From Planctomycetota bacterium (lineage in GTDB: Bacteria > Planctomycetota > UBA1135), in NCBI GenBank assembly GCA_030749235.1, contig JASMKM010000014.1, positions 1 through 50,382 of the forward strand: a DNA stretch of 50,382 bases. Reading direction: 5' to 3'. Both the position numbers and the translations under genes were made by a program. The notes under the pieces are model-generated. The model did not search any database. It was given only the letters and a program-made list of their open reading frames with translations, and was not told where the DNA came from. How positions within the stretch are numbered: position 1 is the first letter of the stretch; each line of letters begins with the position of its first letter. This document shows positions 1 to 7,544 of the stretch, in pieces.

Positions 1-2
1 CA

Positions 3-668
3 ATCGGTTGGTTCCGCGATACCAACAGCCAGGGCAAGTCCGGCGACGAGTCCACCGCTTTCACCGGTCGCGTGGTTTACCGTCCCTACATCGAGAACAA
101 GGGTGAGCGCCTGATGCACTTCGGCCTGTCTGCCTCGCAGCGCAACACTGAAGGTGGCGTGGATTACGATGCCCGCCCCGATAACCACCTCATCGCCAAG
201 TTCGTCGACACCGGTGCCGTCACCGCCGAAGACGCCATGTTGATTGGCTTTGAGGCTGCCATCCAGGAAGGCCCTTTCCATGGCATGATTGAATACGCGC
301 AGGCCGACGTCAGTGCCGGCACGGGTGCCGACCCGAGCTTCTCCGGTTGGGCCGCCCAAGCCGGTTGGTTCTTGACTGGTGAAAGCCGTGGCTACAAGAC
401 CGGCCATGCGGTGTTCGACCGTGTCAAGCCGAAGCGCAACGCCTTGGAGGATGAAGGCGGTATGGGCGCATGGGAAGTCGCAGCACGCATTTCCAACCTC
501 GACCTTACCGAGGCTGCTGCTGTGACCGATGAGCTGGACACGATGACCGTAGCGCTGAACTGGTACGTCAACCCCAACACCCGATTCATGTTTGATGTGA
601 CTCAAGCGGATCTGGATAGCTTGGACTCGACCACCATCATCGCGATGCGCGTCGCTTTCGACTTCTAA
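3..668 (+). CDS. Phosphate-selective-type porin, C-terminal part (cut by window start)
   Basis: The reading frame is open from the first bases of the window, so the N-terminus is missing; about 221 residues remain. The sequence is a run of alternating polar and aromatic beta strands ending in VAFDF, the terminal phenylalanine typical of outer-membrane barrels inserted by the BAM machinery. The strand and loop pattern (for example GWAAQAGWFLTGE and the closing NTRFMFDVTQ strand) resembles the OprP/OprO-like Porin_O_P family, which forms anion-selective channels. The family call is from pattern recognition; substrate specificity cannot be read from this half. A terminator-like hairpin follows the stop codon, so this gene ends its transcript. 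Confidence 0.7.
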   Translation: MGWFRDTNSQGKSGDESTAFTGRVVYRPYIENKGERLMHFGLSASQRNTEGGVDYDARPDNHLIAKFVDTGAVTAEDAMLIGFEAAIQEGPFHGMIEYAQADVSAGTGADPSFSGWAAQAGWFLTGESRGYKTGHAVFDRVKPKRNALEDEGGMGAWEVAARISNLDLTEAAAVTDELDTMTVALNWYVNPNTRFMFDVTQADLDSLDSTTIIAMRVAFDF

Positions 669-693
669 GACAGACAAGCGACTTCTTCAGTCT

Positions 694-728
694 AGGCCGT
701 GGGATGCGAGGGTTTCCTACGGCCTTTT
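694..728 (+). terminator. Rho-independent terminator after the porin
   Basis: A perfect 7-bp stem AGGCCGT (694-700) / ACGGCCT (719-725) encloses an 18-base loop and is followed by a short T run. Confidence 0.65.
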
Positions 729-799
729 CGTATGCGCCTGAGCATTGCTGATTCCCATCTGCCGCAGCGCTCGCCATAGGGGAGTCGCATCCGCACCGT

Positions 800-805
800 T
801 AGACT
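800..805 (+). promoter_or_regulatory. Candidate -10 box (TAGACT) for the arylsulfatase
   Basis: TAGACT lies five bases before the ATG at 811. There is no Shine-Dalgarno sequence, so the transcript would start at or next to the start codon. The spacing is one base shorter than in the other leaderless candidates of this window. Confidence 0.45.
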
Positions 806-810
806 CCGCT

Positions 811-2262
811 ATGGCTGCCGGTTCGATCTTCCGTTTTGCTGTGCTTGCAAGTCTCCTATTTGCCTGCAGCGGCACCCCAAAAAACGAAGCTACAACTCCT
901 CTTGGGCCGCCCAACATCGTGCTGGTCTTCGTCGATGACTTAGGCTTCGGCGACTTGGGTTGCACTGGTGGAGCCTATCGCACCCCGAATATCGATCGAC
1001 TGGCCACCGAGGGAGCCTTCTTCACCGACTTCAGCGTCGCGCAGCCGGTCTGTTCGGCTTCGCGTGCGGCCTTATTGACCGGCTGTTATCCGAATCGCCT
1101 CGGCATCCACGGCGCGCTTGGTCCGAGCAACCGTCATGGATTGGACCCCGACGAGACCACCCTAGCTGAGATGCTGAAGGAACAAGGTTATGCCACTGCC
1201 ATTTATGGCAAGTGGCACTTAGGCCTGCAAGAAGAGGTACTTCCTACCCGCCAGGGCTTCGATCATTTCGCCGGCATTCCATACTCCAATGACATGTGGC
1301 CACAGCACCCAGAGAGCGACGCCTATCCGCCGTTGCCTTTATTCGAGCAGGAACAGATCGTCGAATATGATCCCGATCAGAGGCAATTCACGCTCGGCTT
1401 CGCGCGCCGTGGCGTGGAGTTTCTCCGCGCCAGCGTGGCGCAGCAACAACCCTTCTTTCTTTACCTTCCGCAGCCGATGCCCCATGTACCCTTGTTTGTG
1501 TCGGAGGCCTTCGAGGGGCATAGCGGCAAGGGTCTCTACGGCGACGTCGTCGAGGAGATTGATGCTGCCGTCGGCATGATTCTGCAGACCTTGGAGGAAC
1601 TGGATGTGGCCGAGAACACCATGGTGATTTTCACTAGCGATAATGGACCGTGGCTTTCCTATGGCGATCATGCTGGCTCCACTGGTGGCCTACGTGAGGG
1701 CAAGGGCACCGTCTTCGAAGGAGGCGTGCGTGAGCCGCTGTTGGTGCGTTGGCCTGCGCGCATCCCTGCTGGCTTGAGGGTCCAGGAAGCCACCATGGCG
1801 ATCGACATTTTGCCGACCATCGCCACCTTCACCAGCGCGGGTTTGCCACAGCGTCTCATCGATGGGCGCGACATCAGTGCCTTATGGACCGGCGCCAGTG
1901 AAAGCCTCGATCCAGACTTCCCTTATTACTATTGGTATCGCAGCAACGAGCTCCAGGCCATGCGTTCGGGCAAGTGGAAGCTGCACTTCCCGCATGGCTA
2001 TCGCACGATGCAGGGGCGCGAGGGCGGCAGCGGAGGCATTCCCGGCAAGTACGACTATTCTGCCAAGACCGGATTGGAACTGTACGACCTATCCACCGAC
2101 CCGAAGGAACAGCATGACGTCGCCGCCGATCATCCCGAGGTAGTCGCCGCCATGGATGCCGCGGCCGAGATTATGCGAGGTCGGTTGGGCGATAAGTTGC
2201 AGGGGTGCGTTGGCAGCGAGGTTCGCGAACCTCGACGTTTCGACGGCGATTTCGGACGCTGA
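811..2262 (+). CDS. Lipoprotein arylsulfatase (sulfatase family, formylglycine type)
   Basis: The enzyme should hydrolyse sulfate esters, probably on polysaccharides, outside the cytoplasmic membrane. Residues 1-19 form a lipoprotein signal with lipobox LFAC (Cys19). The sulfatase core starts with NIVLVFVDDLG (metal-binding Asp42/Asp43) and has the modification site CSASRAALLTG, where Cys81 would be converted to formylglycine; GKWHLG and FTSDNGPW are further family motifs. The site has Ala where most aerobic sulfatases have Pro (CxPSR); CxASR is tolerated by some radical-SAM maturases. I chose ATG 811 because it gives a clean signal peptide; an upstream TTG at 745 would add 22 unlikely residues. 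The gene stands alone; no carbohydrate-use genes are adjacent, so its substrate is unknown. Confidence 0.88.
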   Translation: MAAGSIFRFAVLASLLFACSGTPKNEATTPLGPPNIVLVFVDDLGFGDLGCTGGAYRTPNIDRLATEGAFFTDFSVAQPVCSASRAALLTGCYPNRLGIHGALGPSNRHGLDPDETTLAEMLKEQGYATAIYGKWHLGLQEEVLPTRQGFDHFAGIPYSNDMWPQHPESDAYPPLPLFEQEQIVEYDPDQRQFTLGFARRGVEFLRASVAQQQPFFLYLPQPMPHVPLFVSEAFEGHSGKGLYGDVVEEIDAAVGMILQTLEELDVAENTMVIFTSDNGPWLSYGDHAGSTGGLREGKGTVFEGGVREPLLVRWPARIPAGLRVQEATMAIDILPTIATFTSAGLPQRLIDGRDISALWTGASESLDPDFPYYYWYRSNELQAMRSGKWKLHFPHGYRTMQGREGGSGGIPGKYDYSAKTGLELYDLSTDPKEQHDVAADHPEVVAAMDAAAEIMRGRLGDKLQGCVGSEVREPRRFDGDFGR

Positions 2263-2345
2263 GCTGAGCCCTCAGCACAATCTCGCGCGTCTCATCTCTG
2301 GGCCGATCCTCTGTTTGCAGTGGTACCCACAAGGCCGAGCGCGAT

Positions 2346-2621
2346 CTAGCGATCGCCACTGCGGCGCATCGCGCCACCTCCGGAAGGACCGGAGGGGCCT
2401 TGTCCGCCGCTACTGCCGAGGTCATTGCTCGTTCCGGTGGCGCCATGGGTTCCGCCGTCGCCGACGATCTCGATGGTGCCATCCTCGATGAGCTTCTTTA
2501 CCGGCGGATGCTCGGAAGCCTTGGCGGTGATCTGGCCAGTTTTGCCAGGACCAAGGCGCAGGACCTTGCCGCCAGGCAGTGAAATCTTCAGGGGGCGGGG
2601 GGTCTTGTTGTGGATGTCCAT
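2346..2621 (-). CDS. Small conserved-looking hypothetical protein
   Basis: The protein has 91 residues. The first ~50 (MDIHNKTPRPLKISLPGGK through IEDGTIEIVG) look like a compact beta-rich domain with repeated Gly-Pro-Gly-Lys turns; the rest is a low-complexity Gly/Ser/Pro tail ending GGGAMRRSGDR. I do not recognise a named family. A -10-like TATGCT (2631-2636, minus strand) lies nine bases before the ATG, supporting a real short gene. It converges on the arylsulfatase and is codirectional with the ThrE-like gene upstream. Function unknown. Confidence 0.6.
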   Translation of the reverse strand: MDIHNKTPRPLKISLPGGKVLRLGPGKTGQITAKASEHPPVKKLIEDGTIEIVGDGGTHGATGTSNDLGSSGGQGPSGPSGGGAMRRSGDR

Positions 2622-2711
2622 GACAAGTGCAGCATACCTGTCTTTCGACTGGGCTGCAGGTTGGCGGCAGGAATTCTGCTGCCGCAGGCAACGAGGTCAA
2701 TTACCGGTACC

Positions 2712-3941
2712 CTACAACGCCTTCCGCGGCGGCAGGACGGCGTTCGATACCAGGAAGCCGGTGACCAAAGCCGTGGCGGTCATCAATACCCGCACCATGG
2801 CTTGCATGCCTTCGAGCACGTCGCCGTTGGCCAGATCGCCCAAGGATAGGAAGCCGGTCGCGCCTGGGACCAGGATCAGGATTCCGGGCAGGCGCACGAT
2901 CAACGATGGGCGGTCCTTCCAGCGTGCGAAGACGTTGGAGAACACTCCGGCGATCAAGGCACCGAGGAAGATGCTTGCTTCCAGGCCCAAGTCGGCGATA
3001 CCCAACTGGAACGCCAGATAGGGCAGCATGACCGCGGCTACGGTCCACGGCAGGTCGCGGCGCGCGGCCTTGAACAGGATTCCCAAGGTGGTGCCGGCGA
3101 CCAGCAAGGCCATCGGCTCCACCCAACCGGGTAGTGCTGCCGGAGTGAAATCGGCAGCGGCATCCACACCCCAGAAGGATGTGATCTGTTGACCGAACAT
3201 GACGCCCATGGTCAGCATCAGGAAGGTCACCATCGCCCCGGCCAGGCGCGCGACGCCGGAAGCGGGATGGCCGAGCGCGAGTTCGGTGGCACCGATGGCG
3301 ATGCTGAAGCCAGGCACCAACACGATGATGCCGGCCAGCGTGGCGATGTCGGAAGAAGCGCCGAGCGTACCGGCCAAGGACAAGGCGGTGATGCTGACCA
3401 ATAAGGCACCGAGTGGTTCGAACAGGCGACCGATGGTCTCGTTGGCGGCAGCCCACAAGTACAGCAATCCCAAGACGCTGCCGGTCGCGCCGGACAACAG
3501 CATCTCGGCGAAGCCACCACCGAAGAAGGTGGAGGCCATGGCCGACGTCAGCCCGAAGCACAGGAAGGTCAACCACTTCTTATAAGGAGGCGGGTCAGCG
3601 GTGATCTCATCGACGCGTTTCGCTCCATCGACCAAGGAGACGGTGCCAGCCCAGACGTCGTTGAACAGGCGATCCAACTGCGACAACTTGGAGAGGTCCA
3701 GATCCTTGTTGTAGACCCGCTGCAGCCGCGCGAAACCGCGTTCGCCAGGAAGGTCGTAGGAGTAGAAGATTGCCGACGGAGTACTGAAGAAGTTTCCCTT
3801 TAAGCCCAGTTCTTTCGACAGGAAAACCAGGACTTGATCAAGACGATTGGCCGGAGTTCCGTAACGTTGCAGGGCGCCACCGAGCTTCGCCACGAAGGCG
3901 ATTGCTTGCTGATAGCGGTCGTTTTCTTGTTCCGGAGTCAA
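2712..3941 (-). CDS. ThrE-family threonine/serine exporter (fused two-domain form)
   Basis: This is an integral membrane protein of about 409 residues from the TTG at 3941 (455 if read from a GTG at 4079). An N-terminal soluble segment (RYQQAIAFVAKLGGALQRYG, typical of the ThrE/YjjP first domain) is followed by about ten hydrophobic segments, matching the fused arrangement of Corynebacterium ThrE rather than the split YjjP/YjjB pair. The family exports small amino acids such as threonine and serine; substrate here is inferred. The outer GTG start would overlap the divergent transporter's promoter and start codon, so I prefer the internal TTG just before the conserved domain. A TACAAT box on the minus strand (3983-3978) would start a transcript about 30 bases upstream of that TTG. 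Confidence 0.75.
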   Translation of the reverse strand: MTPEQENDRYQQAIAFVAKLGGALQRYGTPANRLDQVLVFLSKELGLKGNFFSTPSAIFYSYDLPGERGFARLQRVYNKDLDLSKLSQLDRLFNDVWAGTVSLVDGAKRVDEITADPPPYKKWLTFLCFGLTSAMASTFFGGGFAEMLLSGATGSVLGLLYLWAAANETIGRLFEPLGALLVSITALSLAGTLGASSDIATLAGIIVLVPGFSIAIGATELALGHPASGVARLAGAMVTFLMLTMGVMFGQQITSFWGVDAAADFTPAALPGWVEPMALLVAGTTLGILFKAARRDLPWTVAAVMLPYLAFQLGIADLGLEASIFLGALIAGVFSNVFARWKDRPSLIVRLPGILILVPGATGFLSLGDLANGDVLEGMQAMVRVLMTATALVTGFLVSNAVLPPRKAL

Positions 3942-4049
3942 TGTTTTGAAGGAGGGTTGAGGGCTTTGGAACCGCGCATTGTAGTGCTGGAATCCCAAAG
4001 AGGAAGCCCAGTCCTTGAACCGCCATTTTGCCCGACGCTCGCGGGTCAC

Positions 4050-4055
4050 TAGACT
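4050..4055 (+). promoter_or_regulatory. Candidate -10 box (TAGACT) for the OPT transporter
   Basis: TAGACT lies seven bases before the GTG at 4063, with no Shine-Dalgarno sequence between, suggesting a near-leaderless transcript. Confidence 0.45.
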
Positions 4056-4062
4056 ACTTCTC

Positions 4063-5922
4063 GTGGAACAGAAACCCACCTACCGCGAACTCACGCCCGC
4101 CTCGTTGATTGGCGGGGTTTGCGTCGGGGCGCTGCTCAACATGGGCATCTGCTTCGCCGGCCTCCAGATCGGCTTCACGATTGTCGGCAGTACGGTCGCT
4201 GCGGTGATTGGCTTCGGCATCCTGCGCGGCATCCTGCGCAAGGGCTCGATCCTGGAGGTGAATATCTTCCAGACTGTGGCCAGTTCGGTGAATACCGTCA
4301 ATGCCGGTGTGATTTTCACGGTGCCGGTGTTGTTCCTGCTGGGCTTCGAGGAGAATATCGATTACACGGCCTTGTTGCTGGCGTCGGTAGCCGGTTCGGC
4401 GCTGGGGGTGATGTTGATTATCCCGTTGCGAAAGCAGATTATTGATTTCGAACGGCTGCGGTTCCCCGAAGGCACCGCTGTCGCGACCATCCTGCGTTCG
4501 CCCGGCGCTGGCGTCGAGAAGTCGCGCCTGCTAATCGCCGGCATCCTGGTCTCGGCAGTCACCATTGTGATGGTCAAGGAGAAGGTCTGGGGTGAGACGG
4601 TGGACTTGGGCGAGATCGTCGGTGTGCCCGCCACCTTCAACCTGATCCTGGCGGTCAGCCTGTTGAGCTTGGGCGCCGGATTCTTGGCCGGGCGCGGTGG
4701 CTTGGTGGTGCTTTATGGAACGCTCCTTAACTACTGGATCCTAATCCCGGCCGCCTTGCTGCTGGGTTGGTTGCCCGACGATGTTGGCAGCACCGAAGAG
4801 ATGTTGGTCGACGTATCGAGCCTGACTTCGCTCGAGCATGGTGCAGCGGCGGAGACGTTCTTCGGCAAGTTCAGTCACTTCACCTCACGCCACGTAGGTA
4901 TCGGCATGATCCTCGGTGGCGCGCTCGCGGGCATCATGTTGGCTGCACCGGCATTGAAGGCCGCGCTCGCCAGCCTTAAGCAAGGTGGTGGCGAAGGTGG
5001 CAAGAGCGAGGAAGTCTCGCTCAATGTCTTGAAGATTGGTTCCACCTTTGGCCTGCTGTTATTGCTGTTCGCCACCAAGCTCGCCGGCGGCGATAGCGTT
5101 AGTTGGGGCCAAGCGGTGATGGTCATGATTGCCGGCGGTGTATGGCTATGGGTGGCTGGCTTGGTGGTCGCACAGACCACCGGACGCACCGATTGGTCGC
5201 CGTTGTCCGGGTTGGCCTTGATCGCCATCGCCATCATGATGGGAATTCTCGGTACCGGTAGCGGCTCGATTGTGCCGGCGGTCACCGTAGGTGCGGCAAT
5301 CTGCGTGGCCACCTCGATGTGCGCCGACATGATGGCCGATTTGAAGACCGGTTATCTGGTCGGCAGTCGCCCGGCCAAGCAGCAGCTGGCACAGATCCTC
5401 ACCTGTTGGATTGGACCGGCAATCGCGGTGGCGACGGTGGTTCTGCTGTGGAAGGCTTATGGCTTCGGCCCAGATCAAGCGGGCGTGCTTTATGAACGTG
5501 CCCACACCGCCGGCGGCGCCACCTTGGAAGCCTTCGAAGCCGCCGGTGGAACCGAGGTGAACCTTCCCGACGGCGTGCCGAAACTCGGTGCGCCCCAGGC
5601 TGGCGCTCTTGAATCGGCGATTAAGATTGTGCAGTCCGGAGATGTCCCGCTAGGCAAGTACATCGCTGGTGCTCTGATTGGCATCATCGCATCTTTGTTG
5701 ATCTCACCCGGCATCGGCGTAATGGTCGGACTGTCGCTCTACCTGCCTTTCGAATACATGGCAGTGTTCGGCATCGGCGGCATCATCGCGCTGTTGCTGG
5801 CGCGCTGGAAAGGCCCGCACTGGACCGAAGACAAGGGAGTGCCTGTGGCTGCCGGACTTATTGTCGGTGACGCACTGGTCAACATCATCTACGCCGTCAA
5901 GGACGTTGCCCAATCGCTGTAG
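4063..5922 (+). CDS. OPT-family oligopeptide/metal-chelate transporter
   Basis: This is a polytopic inner-membrane transporter of 619 residues with about 14-16 hydrophobic segments. The opening YRELTPASLIGGVCVGALLN and the following NMGICFAGLQIGFTIVGST are hallmarks of bacterial OPT (oligopeptide transporter/YSL-like) proteins, and the later MCADMMADLKTGYLVGSRP is the conserved family stretch near the middle of the second half. Substrates in the family are small peptides or metal-chelator complexes; nothing here narrows it. I start at GTG 4063 (VEQKPTYREL) because a -10-like box sits immediately upstream; an ATG at 4015 would add 16 Arg-rich residues. It is followed after 11 bases by a small membrane protein that is probably cotranscribed. 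Confidence 0.88.
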   Translation: MEQKPTYRELTPASLIGGVCVGALLNMGICFAGLQIGFTIVGSTVAAVIGFGILRGILRKGSILEVNIFQTVASSVNTVNAGVIFTVPVLFLLGFEENIDYTALLLASVAGSALGVMLIIPLRKQIIDFERLRFPEGTAVATILRSPGAGVEKSRLLIAGILVSAVTIVMVKEKVWGETVDLGEIVGVPATFNLILAVSLLSLGAGFLAGRGGLVVLYGTLLNYWILIPAALLLGWLPDDVGSTEEMLVDVSSLTSLEHGAAAETFFGKFSHFTSRHVGIGMILGGALAGIMLAAPALKAALASLKQGGGEGGKSEEVSLNVLKIGSTFGLLLLLFATKLAGGDSVSWGQAVMVMIAGGVWLWVAGLVVAQTTGRTDWSPLSGLALIAIAIMMGILGTGSGSIVPAVTVGAAICVATSMCADMMADLKTGYLVGSRPAKQQLAQILTCWIGPAIAVATVVLLWKAYGFGPDQAGVLYERAHTAGGATLEAFEAAGGTEVNLPDGVPKLGAPQAGALESAIKIVQSGDVPLGKYIAGALIGIIASLLISPGIGVMVGLSLYLPFEYMAVFGIGGIIALLLARWKGPHWTEDKGVPVAAGLIVGDALVNIIYAVKDVAQSL

Positions 5923-5933
5923 GAGGAATAGGC

Positions 5934-6485
5934 TTGAAGTACATCGCACAACTACTCTTCATTGGCGGCTTCTGCGTCGCCACTGTCGGCGGCGCCGGCT
6001 TCTCTGATCCGCTCGAGGAAAGCGCTTTGATGATGTTCATCGGCGGATTGGTCTTGGTGTTGGTCGGCGGCATCATGCTGCGCCGCGCGGTGCATGCCGA
6101 GGCGCATGAGAAGGTTGCGGATGGCCTTAGCGAGGAGGGTTTGGCGAAGGCCATCGAAGGCATCGCCGCCGACGTGCGTGGCTTGATCGACGAAGCCTCG
6201 GGCTTGGATGGTAAGCAGCTTTGCACCCGTATCGACACCATCTTGCAGGGATCATTCTTCGACATCGGCAGCCGCAATGAGGATTACATGCGCGTGCTCG
6301 GAAACACGGTCTATACGCGTTACTGGGATGGCTTTGCGGTAGGTGAACGCCTGCTCGCGCGATCCTGGAGCATGGCCGCCGACGGTGCGGTCGCGGAAGC
6401 CGTGGCGGAATTGCCAGGAGTGCTGAAGAACATCGAGCGCGCCACGCGACGCCACTTCCAGGCAGAGTTGACTACCATTCGGTAG
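5934..6485 (+). CDS. Small membrane protein with C-terminal soluble domain, downstream of OPT transporter
   Basis: The protein has 183 residues. It has two N-terminal transmembrane segments (about 4-24 and 31-49, the latter VLVLVGGIMLRR) and then a helical cytoplasmic or periplasmic domain with no motif I recognise. A strong ribosome binding site (AGGAGG) lies eight bases before the TTG start, and the gap from the transporter is only 11 bases, so the two are almost certainly one operon and the protein may be an accessory subunit. Function unknown. Confidence 0.75.
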   Translation: MKYIAQLLFIGGFCVATVGGAGFSDPLEESALMMFIGGLVLVLVGGIMLRRAVHAEAHEKVADGLSEEGLAKAIEGIAADVRGLIDEASGLDGKQLCTRIDTILQGSFFDIGSRNEDYMRVLGNTVYTRYWDGFAVGERLLARSWSMAADGAVAEAVAELPGVLKNIERATRRHFQAELTTIR

Positions 6486-6495
6486 AGATTCCTCC

Positions 6496-6501
6496 TACAA
6501 T
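6496..6501 (+). promoter_or_regulatory. -10 box (TACAAT) for a leaderless moaA transcript
   Basis: TACAAT is followed by exactly six bases and then the GTG start of moaA, so transcription would begin at the start codon. No Shine-Dalgarno sequence is present. Confidence 0.55.
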
Positions 6502-6507
6502 GGCAGC

Positions 6508-7536
6508 GTGGATGCCTTTGTAGACCGCCATGGTCGACCACTTCGGTCACTGCGCTTGTCGGTGACCGATCGTTGTAATTTCCGCTGCACCTACTGCATG
6601 CCGGAGCAGGAGTATCGCTGGCTGCCACGCACCGACATCCTCAGCCTCGAAGAGATGGCACGCCTGGTCCAGGTCTTCGCCCATGCAGGAGTAAGGCGCG
6701 TGCGTTTCACTGGGGGCGAGCCCTTGTTGCGTCGCGAGATCCATGCCTTAATCGCGATGGTCGCGGGCATCGTCGAAATCGACGATATTGCGCTGACCAC
6801 CAATGCCCGTTTGCTTGCCGACCAAGCCGCCGACTTGCGGAAGGCTGGCCTGCAACGCTTGAACATCAGCTTGGATAGCTTAAAGCGCAATCGCTTCGCC
6901 AAGCTCACCCAGCGCGATGCACTGCATAAGGTCCTTGAAGGGATCCGCGTGGCGCGGGAAGTCGGCTTCACCGGCACCAAGATCGATACGGTCATGATGC
7001 GCGGCAAGAACGATGACGAGATCATCGACCTGCTCGAATACGCCGAAGCCAACGAGCTGAAGTTGCGCTTCATCGAGTACATGGACGTCGGTGGTGCCAC
7101 GCAATGGTCGGAAAGCCAAGTGCTCGATCGCGACGGCATCCTGCAACGCGTCGAGGATCATTACGGTGCAATCGAGGCGCTGGAACCACTCGACCCGTCG
7201 GCACCGGCACGGATCTACAAGCTCAAGAATGGCCAGGAGTTCGGCATCATCGCCTCGACCTCCGCGCCCTTCTGCGGCGAGTGCGATCGCAGTCGCGTCG
7301 CCGCCGATGGCACTTGGTATTCCTGCCTCTACGCCAACCATGGTGTGAGCCTGCGCGAGTTGCTGCGCGATGGCCGCGACGATTACAGCCTAGCCGAGGC
7401 CATCGCCGATTTGTGGCGTGCGCGCGAGGATCGTGGCGCGGAGCAACGCAAGGCTCAGGAGCAACGTGGACCGGCGGTGGATCTAGAAGATCTGCTGGCC
7501 GACCCGCGTCTTGAGATGCATACGCGTGGAGGCTGA
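6508..7536 (+). CDS. moaA: GTP 3',8-cyclase MoaA (molybdenum cofactor synthesis)
   Basis: MoaA is the radical-SAM enzyme that, with MoaC, converts GTP to cyclic pyranopterin monophosphate, the first step of molybdopterin synthesis. All key features are present in 342 residues: the N-terminal 4Fe-4S motif CNFRCTYC (Cys23, 27, 30), the SAM-binding FTGGEPLLR, the C-terminal cluster Cys256-x2-Cys259-x13-Cys273 (FCGECDRSR...YSCL) and the terminal double glycine (RGG) needed for activity in characterised enzymes. It heads an operon with the histidine kinase and sigma-54 regulator and sits beside the molybdoenzyme narGHI, whose cofactor it would help supply. No other moa/moe gene is in the window. 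Confidence 0.95.
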   Translation: MDAFVDRHGRPLRSLRLSVTDRCNFRCTYCMPEQEYRWLPRTDILSLEEMARLVQVFAHAGVRRVRFTGGEPLLRREIHALIAMVAGIVEIDDIALTTNARLLADQAADLRKAGLQRLNISLDSLKRNRFAKLTQRDALHKVLEGIRVAREVGFTGTKIDTVMMRGKNDDEIIDLLEYAEANELKLRFIEYMDVGGATQWSESQVLDRDGILQRVEDHYGAIEALEPLDPSAPARIYKLKNGQEFGIIASTSAPFCGECDRSRVAADGTWYSCLYANHGVSLRELLRDGRDDYSLAEAIADLWRAREDRGAEQRKAQEQRGPAVDLEDLLADPRLEMHTRGG

Positions 7537-7544
7537 GCCGACGC

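Noticed and set aside
2242-2345. Terminator between the arylsulfatase and the convergent small gene
   Set aside because: GCTGAG...CTCAGC can pair near the stop codon but has no T run, so I did not call it.
2701-3576. Second minus-strand frame over the ThrE-like gene
   Set aside because: Arg/His-rich composition typical of a shifted frame of a high-GC gene; the other frame encodes the conserved membrane protein.
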